Assembly: GCF_002102265.1 (NCBI RefSeq)
Contig: NZ_LQPG01000017.1
Location: 186,001 to 250,000, forward strand
Length of the DNA stretch: 64,000 nucleotides
Direction: 5' to 3'
From: Mycolicibacter longobardus
GTDB taxonomy: Bacteria; Actinomycetota; Actinomycetes; Mycobacteriales; Mycobacteriaceae
Shown here piece by piece: positions 50,809 through 59,336 of the stretch. The notes beneath the pieces are model-generated. The model did no database searches and was not told the DNA's origin. It saw nothing but the letters and a program-made list of their open reading frames with translations. Within the stretch, counting starts at the first letter, position 1. The number at the start of each line of letters is the position of its first letter. Position numbers and translations under genes: made by a program.

Positions 50809-51962
50809 CCAACGCCCTCCGAGCCGTCGTGCTCGGCGAGCACCTGAGCGGCGATGCGGAACGCGGCATTGGCATCGGGTACACCGCAGTAGATGGCGGT
50901 CTGCAACAGCACCTCCTTGATCTCATCGTTACTGAGGCCGTTGCGGCGCGCCGCGCGCAGGTGCATCGCCAACTCGTCATGGTGGCCCCGCGCCACCAGG
51001 GCGGTCAGGGTGACGATCGAGCGGCTGCGCCGGTCGAGGCCGTCTCTGGTCCAGATGCTGCCCCACGCGTAGCGAGTGATCAGATCCTGAAAGTCGGCGG
51101 TGAACTCGGTGGTGTGCGCGACGGCACGGTCGACGTGCGCGTCGCCGAGAACGTCACGCCGCACGGACATTCCCGCGGTATAGACCGGATCCCGCACCCT
51201 CAGATGGTCGAGAATCAGGTTGACGGTCTGGTTGGGCGCCTCGATGGGTGCAAGGTGGGCGACGTCGTCGAGTACCACCAGGCGGCCGAGTTCGACACCG
51301 GAAGCGATACGCCCCAGCAATTCTGTTGGAGTGGCCATGTCTTCGGAACCTGCAATGGCCAATACGGGTGCGTTGATCTCAGCGAGCCGTTCGGTGACAT
51401 CGAAATCGGCCAGTGCTTCGCAGGCCTGCGCATACGATTCGTCGTCGGTCAGGCGCAGCGCATCCACGAGCGCGGCGACGGGTTCCGGTTGTCGATCGGC
51501 GAACCCGGGGGCGAACCAGCGCTGCCGGGAACCCTCGATGAGCGTGCCGGTTCCCGATGCGCGCACCGTGGCGGCACGTGTGGCCCAATCCTCGGCCCGG
51601 CCGATGACGGCGCCGGTGCAAAGCAGTGTGGCGCTTGACAACCGCTCGGGGGCATCGAGCAGCAGCTGCAGGCCGACCGCACCACCGATGGAGACGCCGG
51701 CGTAATGGAATGCCGGCCGCGGCACGATCTCGTCGACCAGGGCCAGCACGCCTGCGGCCAGGTCCGGCATCCGGAACGGCGCCGCCGGACTGCGGCCGTG
51801 GCCGGGAAGATCCCACGCGACGACGCGCAGATGCTCGGCGAGTTGTTGGGCGGCCGGACCCCAGAGGGCGGTTGCCGATGTGCCGAGGGATGGCCCGAGC
51901 AGCAGCAGGTCGGCGTCCTGCGGCCCACCGAAGTCGGTGCCGACAAGCCGCGGCACGCTCAT
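50805..51962 (-). CDS. pcaL: PcaL: fused 3-oxoadipate enol-lactonase (PcaD) and 4-carboxymuconolactone decarboxylase (PcaC)
   Basis: A 385-residue fusion. Residues 1-~258 are an alpha/beta hydrolase with nucleophile S91 in HYAGVSIGGAVG, the oxyanion-side LGPSLGTSATAL and a C-terminal DVAHLAPIEAP (His). Residues ~260-385 are the carboxymuconolactone decarboxylase fold (RYAWGSIWTRDGLDRRSRSI, AIYCGVPDANAAF). The two activities are consecutive steps; the fusion is known from actinobacteria. ATG overlaps the pcaB stop. Confidence 0.92.
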   Translation of the reverse strand: MSVPRLVGTDFGGPQDADLLLLGPSLGTSATALWGPAAQQLAEHLRVVAWDLPGHGRSPAAPFRMPDLAAGVLALVDEIVPRPAFHYAGVSIGGAVGLQLLLDAPERLSSATLLCTGAVIGRAEDWATRAATVRASGTGTLIEGSRQRWFAPGFADRQPEPVAALVDALRLTDDESYAQACEALADFDVTERLAEINAPVLAIAGSEDMATPTELLGRIASGVELGRLVVLDDVAHLAPIEAPNQTVNLILDHLRVRDPVYTAGMSVRRDVLGDAHVDRAVAHTTEFTADFQDLITRYAWGSIWTRDGLDRRSRSIVTLTALVARGHHDELAMHLRAARRNGLSNDEIKEVLLQTAIYCGVPDANAAFRIAAQVLAEHDGSEGVG

Positions 51963-53161
51963 GTTGCCTCCGTGAGGTGGTGGTGTGCGCGCCGCCGCAC
52001 CGCATCGATGAGATGCCCTGTCGCGCCGGTGTAGTCAGGGAGCGCTCGGCGCTCGGCCAACTCAGTCATGGCGCGCTGCTCCCCGAGCAGGTCACCGGCG
52101 GCGGCCAGGTTCGCCGCGGCGCGATCGGTGTCGATGACCAGCCCGGCGAGCAGTTCGGTGGTCTGGGCCGCGGCCGTCACGGTGTGGCGAGACAAGGTCC
52201 TCAGTGTGGCCCATTCGGTGTGCCAGCCGCCGTCGGAGCGCTCATCGACACTGGCAGCCGACGCGGTGTGCAGGGTGGCCGCCAGCGACGGTGCCGCCAG
52301 TGCGGTGCGGCGGATCAGGATGGACAGCACCGGATTGTTCTTGTGCGGCATGGTGGATGAGCCGCCGCCGCGGCCCTCGGCCAGTTCGCCGATCTCGGGC
52401 CTGCTGCTCGTCGCGATGTCGGTGGCGATGTGGCCCCAGGCGTCGCAACATGTCACCAATGTGTCACCGGCGCGGGTTATGACTGACCGGGTGGTGTGCC
52501 ACGGTGGGCTGTCGGCCAGTCCCAGCGCCGCGGCCAGTCGGCCGGACAGGGCGATGGCATCAGTGGGGGAGCCGGTCAATTCCGTGGCCGCGGCCAGGGT
52601 TCCCGCGGCACCGCCTGCCTGCACCGGGAGGACCGGCAGGGCGGCGACGGCGTCGGCGCTGTCCAAAATCCCGGCAAGCCAGTTCGCCACCTTCATGCCG
52701 ACCGTGGTGGGCAATGCGGGTTGGGTCAACGTGCGGGCGAGTATGGGGGTGTCGCGGTAGGTATCGGCCAGGGCCACCAATGTGCGCACCTGCGTGACGA
52801 GTTCGCCGCGAACTCGGTCCAGGGCGTCGCGCAGGCAGAGCATCAGTGCGGTGTCGACGACGTCCTGGCTGGTCAGGCCGCGGTGCAGCCAGCGCGCCGG
52901 CTCCCCGCTGATGCGATCACGTAGCAGTTCGAGCACGCCGGGCACCGGGTTGCCGGTGGCCTCGGCCGCTACGGCCACCGCGTCGGCGTCAGCGGCCGAG
53001 ATCGTGGCGGTCAGGTCGGTGCGCGCCGAAGCCGGGGCGATGCCGGCGTCGACAAGCACACCCAGCCAAGCGTTTTCGACCCGCACCATTGCGGTCAGAT
53101 ACGCCGCGTCGCTGAAGGTGTGCCCCGCCCGGTGATCCCCGGGCCACAGCAGGTCGGTCAC
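51959..53161 (-). CDS. pcaB: 3-carboxy-cis,cis-muconate cycloisomerase PcaB
   Basis: A 400-residue member of the fumarase/aspartase superfamily converting carboxymuconate to carboxymuconolactone. Seen: RWLHRGLTSQDVVDTALMLC, TLTQPALPTTVGMKVANWLA, and the signature GGSSTMPHKNNPVLSI. GTG 53161 overlaps the pcaG stop (GTGA); the longer open frame upstream belongs to the pcaG strand in another frame. Confidence 0.93.
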   Translation of the reverse strand: MTDLLWPGDHRAGHTFSDAAYLTAMVRVENAWLGVLVDAGIAPASARTDLTATISAADADAVAVAAEATGNPVPGVLELLRDRISGEPARWLHRGLTSQDVVDTALMLCLRDALDRVRGELVTQVRTLVALADTYRDTPILARTLTQPALPTTVGMKVANWLAGILDSADAVAALPVLPVQAGGAAGTLAAATELTGSPTDAIALSGRLAAALGLADSPPWHTTRSVITRAGDTLVTCCDAWGHIATDIATSSRPEIGELAEGRGGGSSTMPHKNNPVLSILIRRTALAAPSLAATLHTASAASVDERSDGGWHTEWATLRTLSRHTVTAAAQTTELLAGLVIDTDRAAANLAAAGDLLGEQRAMTELAERRALPDYTGATGHLIDAVRRRAHHHLTEAT

Positions 53162-53709
53162 GGTTGCCCCCGGTACTGGAGGAACACCGTCTCCTGGGCG
53201 CCCTGCAGCCTGATGTCGAAGCGATAGCCGTCCTCGTCTGGCACCGCGATGAGCGTTTGGCGACGGTCGGCGGGCACGGAGCGCAGCAGCCGGTCGGCGT
53301 AGAGCTGGTCGCCGGGCAGATAGGCGCGGGTGAACAACCGGTTCAACAGGCCGCGCGCAAACACCGTGACGGCCACGAATGGTGTCGCCTGTTGGGGCGC
53401 TCCAGGTTTCACCGTGGTGAAGCTGTAATGGCCGTCGGCATCGGTCTCGGTTCGTCCCCAGCCGGTGAAGACCCCGCCGCCGCGGCGAAATGACGTGACG
53501 GCGGTTGGTACCGCGCCGTTGCCATCGGCCTGCCAGATCTCCAGCAGCGCATCGGGAACGGGCCGCCCGGCGCCGTCGGCCACGGTGCCGTGCAGCCGGA
53601 TGGCGTCGGGCGAGCCGGGTGGCACCAGCTCGTTGCCGCGGTCGAACGGCAAGGCGTAACCGAAGAAGGGGCCGATGGTCTGTCCCGGTGTGGCGGTGAG
53701 CCTGCTCAT
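53158..53709 (-). CDS. pcaG: Protocatechuate 3,4-dioxygenase alpha subunit PcaG
   Basis: A 183-residue alpha subunit: TPGQTIGPFFGYALPF at the start, LHGTVADGAGRPVPDALLEI, GWGRTETDADGHYSFTTVKP, AYLPGD. It lacks the iron ligands, as alpha subunits do, and forms the holoenzyme with PcaH. ATG 53709 overlaps the pcaH stop; the longer upstream frame is inside pcaH. Confidence 0.93.
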   Translation of the reverse strand: MSRLTATPGQTIGPFFGYALPFDRGNELVPPGSPDAIRLHGTVADGAGRPVPDALLEIWQADGNGAVPTAVTSFRRGGGVFTGWGRTETDADGHYSFTTVKPGAPQQATPFVAVTVFARGLLNRLFTRAYLPGDQLYADRLLRSVPADRRQTLIAVPDEDGYRFDIRLQGAQETVFLQYRGQP

Positions 53710-54452
53710 CGTGGCTCCTCGAATGGCGTTGCGGCCGGACCGGTGAGCACCACGTCCCACCGGTAGCCGGTGGCCCACTCGTGGCTGGTGACGTCGTGGT
53801 CGTAGACCGCAACAAGCCGGTCGCGGGCCTTCTGGTCGGTGATCGACTGATAGATCGGGTCTAACGCGAACAGCGGGTCGCCGGGGAAGTACATCTGAGT
53901 GATCATCCGTTGCGTGAAATCGCTGCCGAACAGCGAGAAATGGATATGCGCGGGCCGCCACGCGTTGTGGTGGTTGCGCCACGGGTACGGGCCCGGCTTG
54001 ATTGTGGTGAACCGGTAGCAGCCGTCGTCATCGGTGAGGCATCGTCCGGCACCGGTGAAATTGGGGTCCAGCGGCGCGGGATGCTGATCCCGCTGGTGGA
54101 TATAGCGCCCGCTGGCGTTGGCCTGCCAGATCTCGACGAGTTGCCGGCGCACGGGCCTGCCGTCGCCGTCGACGACGCGCCCGGTCACCACTGTGCGCTC
54201 GCCGATCGGCGAGCCTGCGTGCTGGGCCGTCAGGTCGGCGTCGAATGGAGCGACGTCGTCCTCGCCGAAACACGGAGCGCACAGCTCGATGGCCTCTGGG
54301 TCGGCCAAGTGCAGCGCACTCGTGGGGTGGCGAAGCACGCTGCTGCGGTACGGCGGGTAGTCCAGCCTCGGCTGGCTTTCCTCGATGCCGGCGTGGCAGT
54401 ACTCGGCCTGGATCGCCGCGATCTCTGCGCTGATCTCCGCCTGACCGGTCAT
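53706..54452 (-). CDS. pcaH: Protocatechuate 3,4-dioxygenase beta subunit PcaH
   Basis: A 248-residue catalytic subunit that opens protocatechuate between its hydroxyls. The non-heme Fe(III) ligands are visible with exact family spacing: Y117 (ASGRYIHQ), Y156 (KPGPYPWRN), H169 and H171 (RPAHIHFSLFG); separations of 39, 13 and 2 equal those of the Pseudomonas enzyme. ATG overlaps the stop of the aldolase-type gene. Confidence 0.95.
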   Translation of the reverse strand: MTGQAEISAEIAAIQAEYCHAGIEESQPRLDYPPYRSSVLRHPTSALHLADPEAIELCAPCFGEDDVAPFDADLTAQHAGSPIGERTVVTGRVVDGDGRPVRRQLVEIWQANASGRYIHQRDQHPAPLDPNFTGAGRCLTDDDGCYRFTTIKPGPYPWRNHHNAWRPAHIHFSLFGSDFTQRMITQMYFPGDPLFALDPIYQSITDQKARDRLVAVYDHDVTSHEWATGYRWDVVLTGPAATPFEEPR

Positions 54453-55180
54453 AGCCCCGCCTCCAACCGCGCGATTTCATGCCGCCACGCGGCATCTGCG
54501 GTGAATGATGGCCCAAGGTCGGGTAAGTCGGCCCAATCTGATTCGTCGATCGGTTTGCACGTGCCGCCCGCGGAGCGGACCCGCAGTGACATGGACGCCA
54601 ATTGGTCGAGGCTGATCGCTTGCAGGACAGCCTGGGACACCGTCGCAGCGGCACTGGTGATGCCATGACCGCGACAGATCACCACCGGCCTGCCTCGCAT
54701 GGCAGCGACCATCTCCTTGCCGAGTTCCGCCGTGCGGATCAGCACGGCCCGCTGGTACACCGGAACACCGCCGCGCGCCAGCCATGCACCCGGGATGTCG
54801 AAGGCGCCGTAGATCGGTTCTATCGTGATACCGGCGAGGTCGGCAGCCACCACGGCCGGCGGATGCAGGTGGGCCACCACCTGGTGTTCGGGGTGTGCGC
54901 GCAGCGTCTCGACGTGAATCGGCAACTCGTTGGGCACCCGGTACCCGTCCAATTCCCCCGCTGCACCAGGGCTTCCGTCGAAGCGGATGAGCCGAATGTC
55001 GTCGGAACGGGTGAACGCGACACCTTTGTCGGAGTCGCTGCGGCACCGGATGAGTAGGTGTTCTTCGTCGATCCTGGCGCTGATGTGTCCGAGGATTCCG
55101 TCCACCAGGCCACGAGCCGCAGCGACTCGGCACGCCTGTGCAACCTCGGATCGCAATCTCGCCAGATCGTCGTTGTTCAC
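54449..55180 (-). CDS. Class II aldolase/adducin-family decarboxylase (3,4-dihydroxyphthalate decarboxylase-like)
   Basis: A 243-residue protein. Seen: GLVDGILGHISARIDEE (phosphate/substrate loop with GH.S.R), ELPIHVE, metal ligands HLHPP and later the C-terminal His in ICRGHGITSAA. In actinobacterial phthalate operons this family is PhtC, which decarboxylates 3,4-dihydroxyphthalate to protocatechuate. Its place between dihydrodiol dehydrogenase and pcaH fits exactly that. The family also contains fuculose-phosphate aldolases, so biochemical identity is not certain. Confidence 0.7.
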   Translation of the reverse strand: MNNDDLARLRSEVAQACRVAAARGLVDGILGHISARIDEEHLLIRCRSDSDKGVAFTRSDDIRLIRFDGSPGAAGELDGYRVPNELPIHVETLRAHPEHQVVAHLHPPAVVAADLAGITIEPIYGAFDIPGAWLARGGVPVYQRAVLIRTAELGKEMVAAMRGRPVVICRGHGITSAAATVSQAVLQAISLDQLASMSLRVRSAGGTCKPIDESDWADLPDLGPSFTADAAWRHEIARLEAGL

Positions 55181-55998
55181 GTGTTGTCCCTCGATTGCGG
55201 AGACGGCCTTGCTGCACCCATACCGAAGCCGCCGTCGGGATGTGTGCTTCCGCCGGTGATACCACGGGACCGATCAGATGCCAGGAATACGTAGCTCCAG
55301 GCATGGTCCTGCGGAGTGAGCGCGACATTGAGGGGGGTGCGTGCCGCAAGATCGCGAGCACGGTTGGGGGTGTCGTCCAGGCGGACGTTGTCGAGCGACA
55401 GGTTGTGCAGACCGCGTAGATCGGTGTTCAGAGTTCCACCCGGTGCGACGCCGTTGACGCGGATGTGCGGGGCGAGTTCATAGGCGAGGGTGGTGACCAG
55501 ACCGCGGACCGCGAACTTCGATGCGACGTAGAGGACGCCACCGCGGCCCGGGTAGAACGACGAGGCAGATTCCGTGAGAACGATGGAGGACCGCTCCTGG
55601 GCCCGTAGGGCCGGCACCGCGGCTTTCACCGACTGCAGATAGCTCAACACGTTGGTCCGGAACATCTCGTCGAAAGCCGGCGCCAGCTCATCGGTGGAGA
55701 TGTCCGTGATTCCCTTGTAGAAGTCGAAGATCCCGACGCAATTGACCAACGTGTCCAGACCGCCGAACGCCGCTACGGCAGCTTCGACAGCGCGTTCGTT
55801 GGCCTCGGCCGTCGTCGCGTCTCCGTGCGTGACCGGCAGGCCGGGTAGTTGACTCGCCAGAGCAGAGCATTTCTCCGGATCGCGTTCCAAGACCGCGACC
55901 TGGGCTCCCTCTTCGAGATATGCGTCGACGACGGCGCGACCGATGCCCGAGCCGGCACCGACGACCAGCGCCCGTTTGCCATCGAGCCATCGCGTCAC
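55177..55998 (-). CDS. cis-Dihydrodiol dehydrogenase, SDR family
   Basis: A 273-residue SDR with GAGSGIGRAVVDAYLEEGAQ (NAD motif) and acidic LERDPEK (NAD rather than NADP), NCVGIFDFYKGITD, catalytic Ser-Tyr-x3-Lys in SASSFYPGRGGVLYVASKFA, and FLASDRSRGITGGSTHPDGG. It resembles BphB/HcaB/PhtB-type enzymes that rearomatise cis-dihydrodiols. The C-terminal tail PSPQSRDNT is extended. Overlaps both neighbours by 4 bases. Confidence 0.85.
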   Translation of the reverse strand: MTRWLDGKRALVVGAGSGIGRAVVDAYLEEGAQVAVLERDPEKCSALASQLPGLPVTHGDATTAEANERAVEAAVAAFGGLDTLVNCVGIFDFYKGITDISTDELAPAFDEMFRTNVLSYLQSVKAAVPALRAQERSSIVLTESASSFYPGRGGVLYVASKFAVRGLVTTLAYELAPHIRVNGVAPGGTLNTDLRGLHNLSLDNVRLDDTPNRARDLAARTPLNVALTPQDHAWSYVFLASDRSRGITGGSTHPDGGFGMGAARPSPQSRDNT

Positions 55999-56255
55999 GG
56001 CAGATCACTTTCGTCGGAAAGAAGCGGTTCATGCATTTTCCCCACCATCGCAGCCAGCGTGTAGGTGTTCTGCCAGGTCAATGCTTCGACTTCCAGGGCG
56101 TCGAGACTGATCCACTGTCCCGACTTCGGTGATGTGACGAGCAGCCGTGAACCGTTTCGGGTGTCCACCCGGCGCACCGTCACTTCGGTGAACTCATTTG
56201 CGATCGTGATGGTTTCACCTACCGAGGCGGCGATCAGGTCGTCGAGTTCGCTCAC
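55995..56255 (-). CDS. Small 86-residue protein of unknown function in the dioxygenase operon
   Basis: From GTG 56255 (MSELDDLIAASVGETITIAN) it gives 86 residues without cysteine, so it is not a ferredoxin. Its beta-strand-like pattern (TVRRVDTRNGSRLLVTSPKSG) and conserved-looking WISLDALEVEALTWQ suggest a small globular domain. The GTG overlaps the beta-subunit stop (GTGA), and the stop overlaps the dehydrogenase start (ATGA). It is coupled on both sides, so it is real. An ATG further up (56327) would extend it inside the beta-subunit gene without a reason. Role unknown; see findings. Confidence 0.75.
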   Translation of the reverse strand: MSELDDLIAASVGETITIANEFTEVTVRRVDTRNGSRLLVTSPKSGQWISLDALEVEALTWQNTYTLAAMVGKMHEPLLSDESDLP

Positions 56256-56848
56256 AGGAAGACCGCCAGGTTCTGCATGCGCAGCACCGACTCGTCGACA
56301 TAGATCGTGCGACGGGCCAACTTCCACCCCTGATCGGTCAGACGCAGCAGGTCTTCCCGGCCGCAGGAGACCAGCGCGGCCTCGTTCACGTCGCCACGGC
56401 TGCGGAACAGCAACTCGGCCGACTCGACGATCAGGTGCGCGTCATCATCGCAGGCAAAGGTGCGGACGTTGGTGATGTGATGGCGCAGTCGCGACGGTGG
56501 ATCCTCGGTCCATGCGTGTTCGGTCTGAAAGCGCGCGACGCGTCGGCTCAGCGAGTATTTGTTCTCATCGAAGTGCGCCATGCCGGGAGAGGTGTCGAAT
56601 CCGGCGCCCAACGCGGTGGTCACGCGAACGGGCATGAAGTAGTGGACATCTTCGGTGAGGGTGTCGAGCCATTCGGTGTAGTGCTGTGCGTCGAGCAGAT
56701 AGGCCTCGTCGACCAAGAACTGATGGGCCTGCAGGTGCCGAGTGTCGTTGAACGGCAAGGATCTGCCAGTACGGACATGCTTTGGCGCGTGGTCACCCAG
56801 AATGGCCGACGCCCCGGGGCCGCCGGCCTGTTCGGGCCCGGATGTCAT
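56252..56848 (-). CDS. Ring-hydroxylating dioxygenase small (beta) subunit
   Basis: A 198-residue structural subunit: QFLVDEAYLLDAQHYTEWLD, EDVHYFMPVRVT, DENKYSLSRRVARF and RTIYVDESVLRMQNLAVFL are standard for the NTF2-like beta subunits. ATG 56848 overlaps the alpha stop (ATGA); ten codons further upstream are possible but lie in the alpha gene. Confidence 0.9.
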   Translation of the reverse strand: MTSGPEQAGGPGASAILGDHAPKHVRTGRSLPFNDTRHLQAHQFLVDEAYLLDAQHYTEWLDTLTEDVHYFMPVRVTTALGAGFDTSPGMAHFDENKYSLSRRVARFQTEHAWTEDPPSRLRHHITNVRTFACDDDAHLIVESAELLFRSRGDVNEAALVSCGREDLLRLTDQGWKLARRTIYVDESVLRMQNLAVFL

Positions 56849-58284
56849 GCCTGCACCTCCTCGTAGGCTGCCTCGCATTCAACAGTGCCATTGGTCTGCA
56901 CCAGAGGGGTGATGCCATTGAGCTGGGTGCCCATCGCCGCTGGGGTGGTCGCCACCGGAGGCATCTCCAGGTGGTCGGCCCACATCCGAAGGATGGCCCG
57001 CTGATTGTTCTCGTTGTAGCCGACTTGGGCGGTGCCCGGTCCATGGAACTGCTCTGGCGCCAACGCATCGACCACCGGGGTGTCGTCAGCGAGCAGGCCC
57101 ATCCGGCCGTTGAGCAGCAGTTGGCGCGCCATAGATCCGCCAGCCGTATTGGTCAGCGAGACCCAGTTCTCCACGTCGTCCTGTTCGAACATGCCCGTGG
57201 AGCCGAAGCACATCAGATAGGCCTTGTAGGAGTCCTTCTTGAACTGGGCGGGCGCCGCTGCGTCGACGGCGAACCACGAGTACACCTCGGTTTCGTTCTC
57301 GCTGATCGGTTGCCAGGTTCGAATCGATATGAACGGCAACACATCTTCGCTGTCTTGGATCCTCGGCCAGTTGTGCACCAGGCTCATGTTGGGAAAGCAC
57401 GATGCCGCCGAGATCATGAATCCGTCCTCACCGACCACTCGCCGGTGCTCGGGGGACCACACCTCCTTGATCTGCCGCACCATGTCGTCGGGGTAGCCGA
57501 CATAGCGCATCCGTTCCTCGAAGTCGCCCGGCGGCAGCTTGTAGGTCGTGCCTCCTCCGCATGTCGCCCAATAGGTCGCGCCGTCTTTGCGCTTCTGCGC
57601 CTTCGGTTCACGAAACAACCCGATGTCGACGACGGAGGCGTGCGTATGCGGTGTGTGATACATGTCGCCGGCGAAGTTCTCGACGCCGATCTTCCAGTTC
57701 GCCTTGATGCGCCACCGTTGCGGACCGCGCACCTCCATGCCACTGCGGCTCTGCCTGGTGTAGAAGTCGAGGTAGAACCTGAAATCGCCGAGAAACTCTT
57801 CGAGCGGAGGCGCTTGGGGATCGAGACTGATGAAGATCATTCCGTTGTAGCTTGCGAGATTCGGTGCCGGCAACAGCGTCTGACCGCGCTTCTGAAAGCC
57901 TGCCTCGCCGCCGTAGGCGTCTTGGTGGAAGGGCAGGCCGAGGATTCGTCCGTCGTTGCGATACGACCAGCCGTGGTACGGGCACCGGAAATTGGAGGCG
58001 TTGCCCATCTCCGCACGGCATATCTGCATTCCGCGATGCAGGCACATGTTGAACATTGCCCGCACGTCGCCCTTCGAGTCGCGCGCGATGATGAACGAGT
58101 CGTTGAGTAGGCGCCGCACCACGTAGTCACCGTCTTGGGGGATCTCCGACTCATGGGCTACGAACATCCAGGCGCGACGGAAGAGCCGCTCGCGCTCGAG
58201 GTCGAAGATCTCGGCGTCGTTGTAGATGTGCGCCGGGATCATTCCCCGCCGGACCTCGTCGAGGACGTGCCGGTGATCACTCAT
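56845..58284 (-). CDS. Ring-hydroxylating dioxygenase large (alpha) subunit, Rieske type
   Basis: A 479-residue catalytic subunit. Rieske ligands C81, H83, C101 and H104 (CLHRG...CPYHGW) and mononuclear-iron ligands D207, H210 and H215 (ENFAGDMYHTPHTH). It resembles the PAH/phthalate dioxygenase family of actinobacteria (NidA, PhtAa). A phthalate-like dicarboxylate is inferred from the decarboxylase and the protocatechuate genes of the same operon. A terephthalate route would not need that decarboxylase. First gene of the operon, divergent from iclR. Confidence 0.88.
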   Translation of the reverse strand: MSDHRHVLDEVRRGMIPAHIYNDAEIFDLERERLFRRAWMFVAHESEIPQDGDYVVRRLLNDSFIIARDSKGDVRAMFNMCLHRGMQICRAEMGNASNFRCPYHGWSYRNDGRILGLPFHQDAYGGEAGFQKRGQTLLPAPNLASYNGMIFISLDPQAPPLEEFLGDFRFYLDFYTRQSRSGMEVRGPQRWRIKANWKIGVENFAGDMYHTPHTHASVVDIGLFREPKAQKRKDGATYWATCGGGTTYKLPPGDFEERMRYVGYPDDMVRQIKEVWSPEHRRVVGEDGFMISAASCFPNMSLVHNWPRIQDSEDVLPFISIRTWQPISENETEVYSWFAVDAAAPAQFKKDSYKAYLMCFGSTGMFEQDDVENWVSLTNTAGGSMARQLLLNGRMGLLADDTPVVDALAPEQFHGPGTAQVGYNENNQRAILRMWADHLEMPPVATTPAAMGTQLNGITPLVQTNGTVECEAAYEEVQA

Positions 58285-58316
58285 GGATGCGACTCCAGTC
58301 TCAGGGACCCGTGATA

Positions 58317-58329
58317 TCTGTTTTACAGA
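58317..58329. promoter_or_regulatory. IclR-type operator half 1: TCTGTTTTACAGA
   Basis: TCTG-N5-CAGA, the first of three such dyads in the 227-base divergent gap, 33 bases before the alpha-subunit ATG. Confidence 0.55.
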
Positions 58330-58458
58330 GAAAACGGCTGGGTCCTGGTAGGGAGAAACTCTGCCAGGAAGACGGTTTGAAGGTCAACCAAGCCGGGCTG
58401 GGCCGCGGCCAAAAGTCCTTATAAACAGGTCAAACAAGAAAGAACCGCCGGATTGAGT

Positions 58459-58471
58459 TCTGCCTTCCAGA
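58459..58471. promoter_or_regulatory. IclR-type operator site 2: TCTGCCTTCCAGA
   Basis: Same TCTG-N5-CAGA dyad; 41 bases before the iclR ATG. Confidence 0.55.
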
Positions 58472-58505
58472 GCATCTGGAGCTGTGACGGCAGACAGGTA
58501 CTATC

Positions 58506-58518
58506 TCTGTTATGCAGA
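58506..58518. promoter_or_regulatory. IclR-type operator site 3: TCTGTTATGCAGA, over the iclR start
   Basis: Same dyad, overlapping the iclR ATG (58512). A regulator bound here would block its own translation start or transcription. Confidence 0.55.
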
Positions 58519-59330
58519 ATAATCTGCCTCCCGGGCTTGCCGGAGACGCTGCTGGTCCGGCGGCCCCGGACTGGGTTGTGCCGCAGTATCCGATCGGATC
58601 GGTGGACAGGGCGCTGAAGCTCATCCTGCTGCTGGGAGAGCAGCCGCGAATCCGTCTGACTGACGCGGCCAAGCACCTGGGAGTCGCGTCATCGACGGCC
58701 CATCGCCTGTTGGCGATGCTGCAGTATCGGGGTTTTGTGCGTCAGGATCCGATGTCCAAGGCGTATCACCCCGGGCCCGCACTGATGAGTGTGGCGTTTT
58801 CGGTGTTCAACCGGATCGACATCGACGGTGCGACAAGGCCGGTGCTGCTGCGCCTCAGCGAACATCTCAGGGAATCGGTTCATGTCGGAATGATCGAGGG
58901 CGCCAACGTGCGTTTCATCGCCGCCGCGGAGGGGCCGACGGCCGTCCGGGTTGCGTCGCGGCTCGGGCGTAGGGTGCCTGCGCATTGCACCTCGACCGGC
59001 AAGGCACTGCTGGCACGCCTGTCCGACGCGGACATCGCCCGGCTGTACCCGGATGAAGCCCTGGAGCGTGTCACGGCACATTCGGTCGGTACCAGGACCG
59101 AGCTGCAGCGTGAGCTCAGTCAAATACGACAACAGGGTTACGCGGTGAATCGGGAGGGGAGCGAGGAAGGCGTCGCCTCAGTCGCAGTTCCCATCCCAAC
59201 GCGGGCGCCCGGCGTGCTGCTGGCGCTCAATGTCGCCGCGCCAGTTCACCGGCTGAGCAGTTCGCAGTACCGAGCGGTGGCCGCTCTGCTGGTCGAGGCC
59301 GCCAAAGAGATCGGTGACCAGATCGGCTAG
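58512..59330 (+). CDS. IclR-family regulator of the aromatic-acid operon
   Basis: A 272-residue protein. Seen: helix-turn-helix near residues 40-75 (RLTDAAKHLGVASSTAHRLL, the IclR wing-helix opening) followed by LQYRGFVRQDPMSKAYHPG, and an effector domain containing AHCTSTGKALLA and VNREGSEEGVASVAVPI. IclR proteins such as PcaR bind small aromatic or dicarboxylic acids. It faces the dioxygenase operon; the TCTG-N5-CAGA sites are its likely targets. Its stop is 6 bases from the convergent GntR gene. Confidence 0.88.
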   Translation: MQNNLPPGLAGDAAGPAAPDWVVPQYPIGSVDRALKLILLLGEQPRIRLTDAAKHLGVASSTAHRLLAMLQYRGFVRQDPMSKAYHPGPALMSVAFSVFNRIDIDGATRPVLLRLSEHLRESVHVGMIEGANVRFIAAAEGPTAVRVASRLGRRVPAHCTSTGKALLARLSDADIARLYPDEALERVTAHSVGTRTELQRELSQIRQQGYAVNREGSEEGVASVAVPIPTRAPGVLLALNVAAPVHRLSSSQYRAVAALLVEAAKEIGDQIG

Positions 59331-59336
59331 GTCGCG

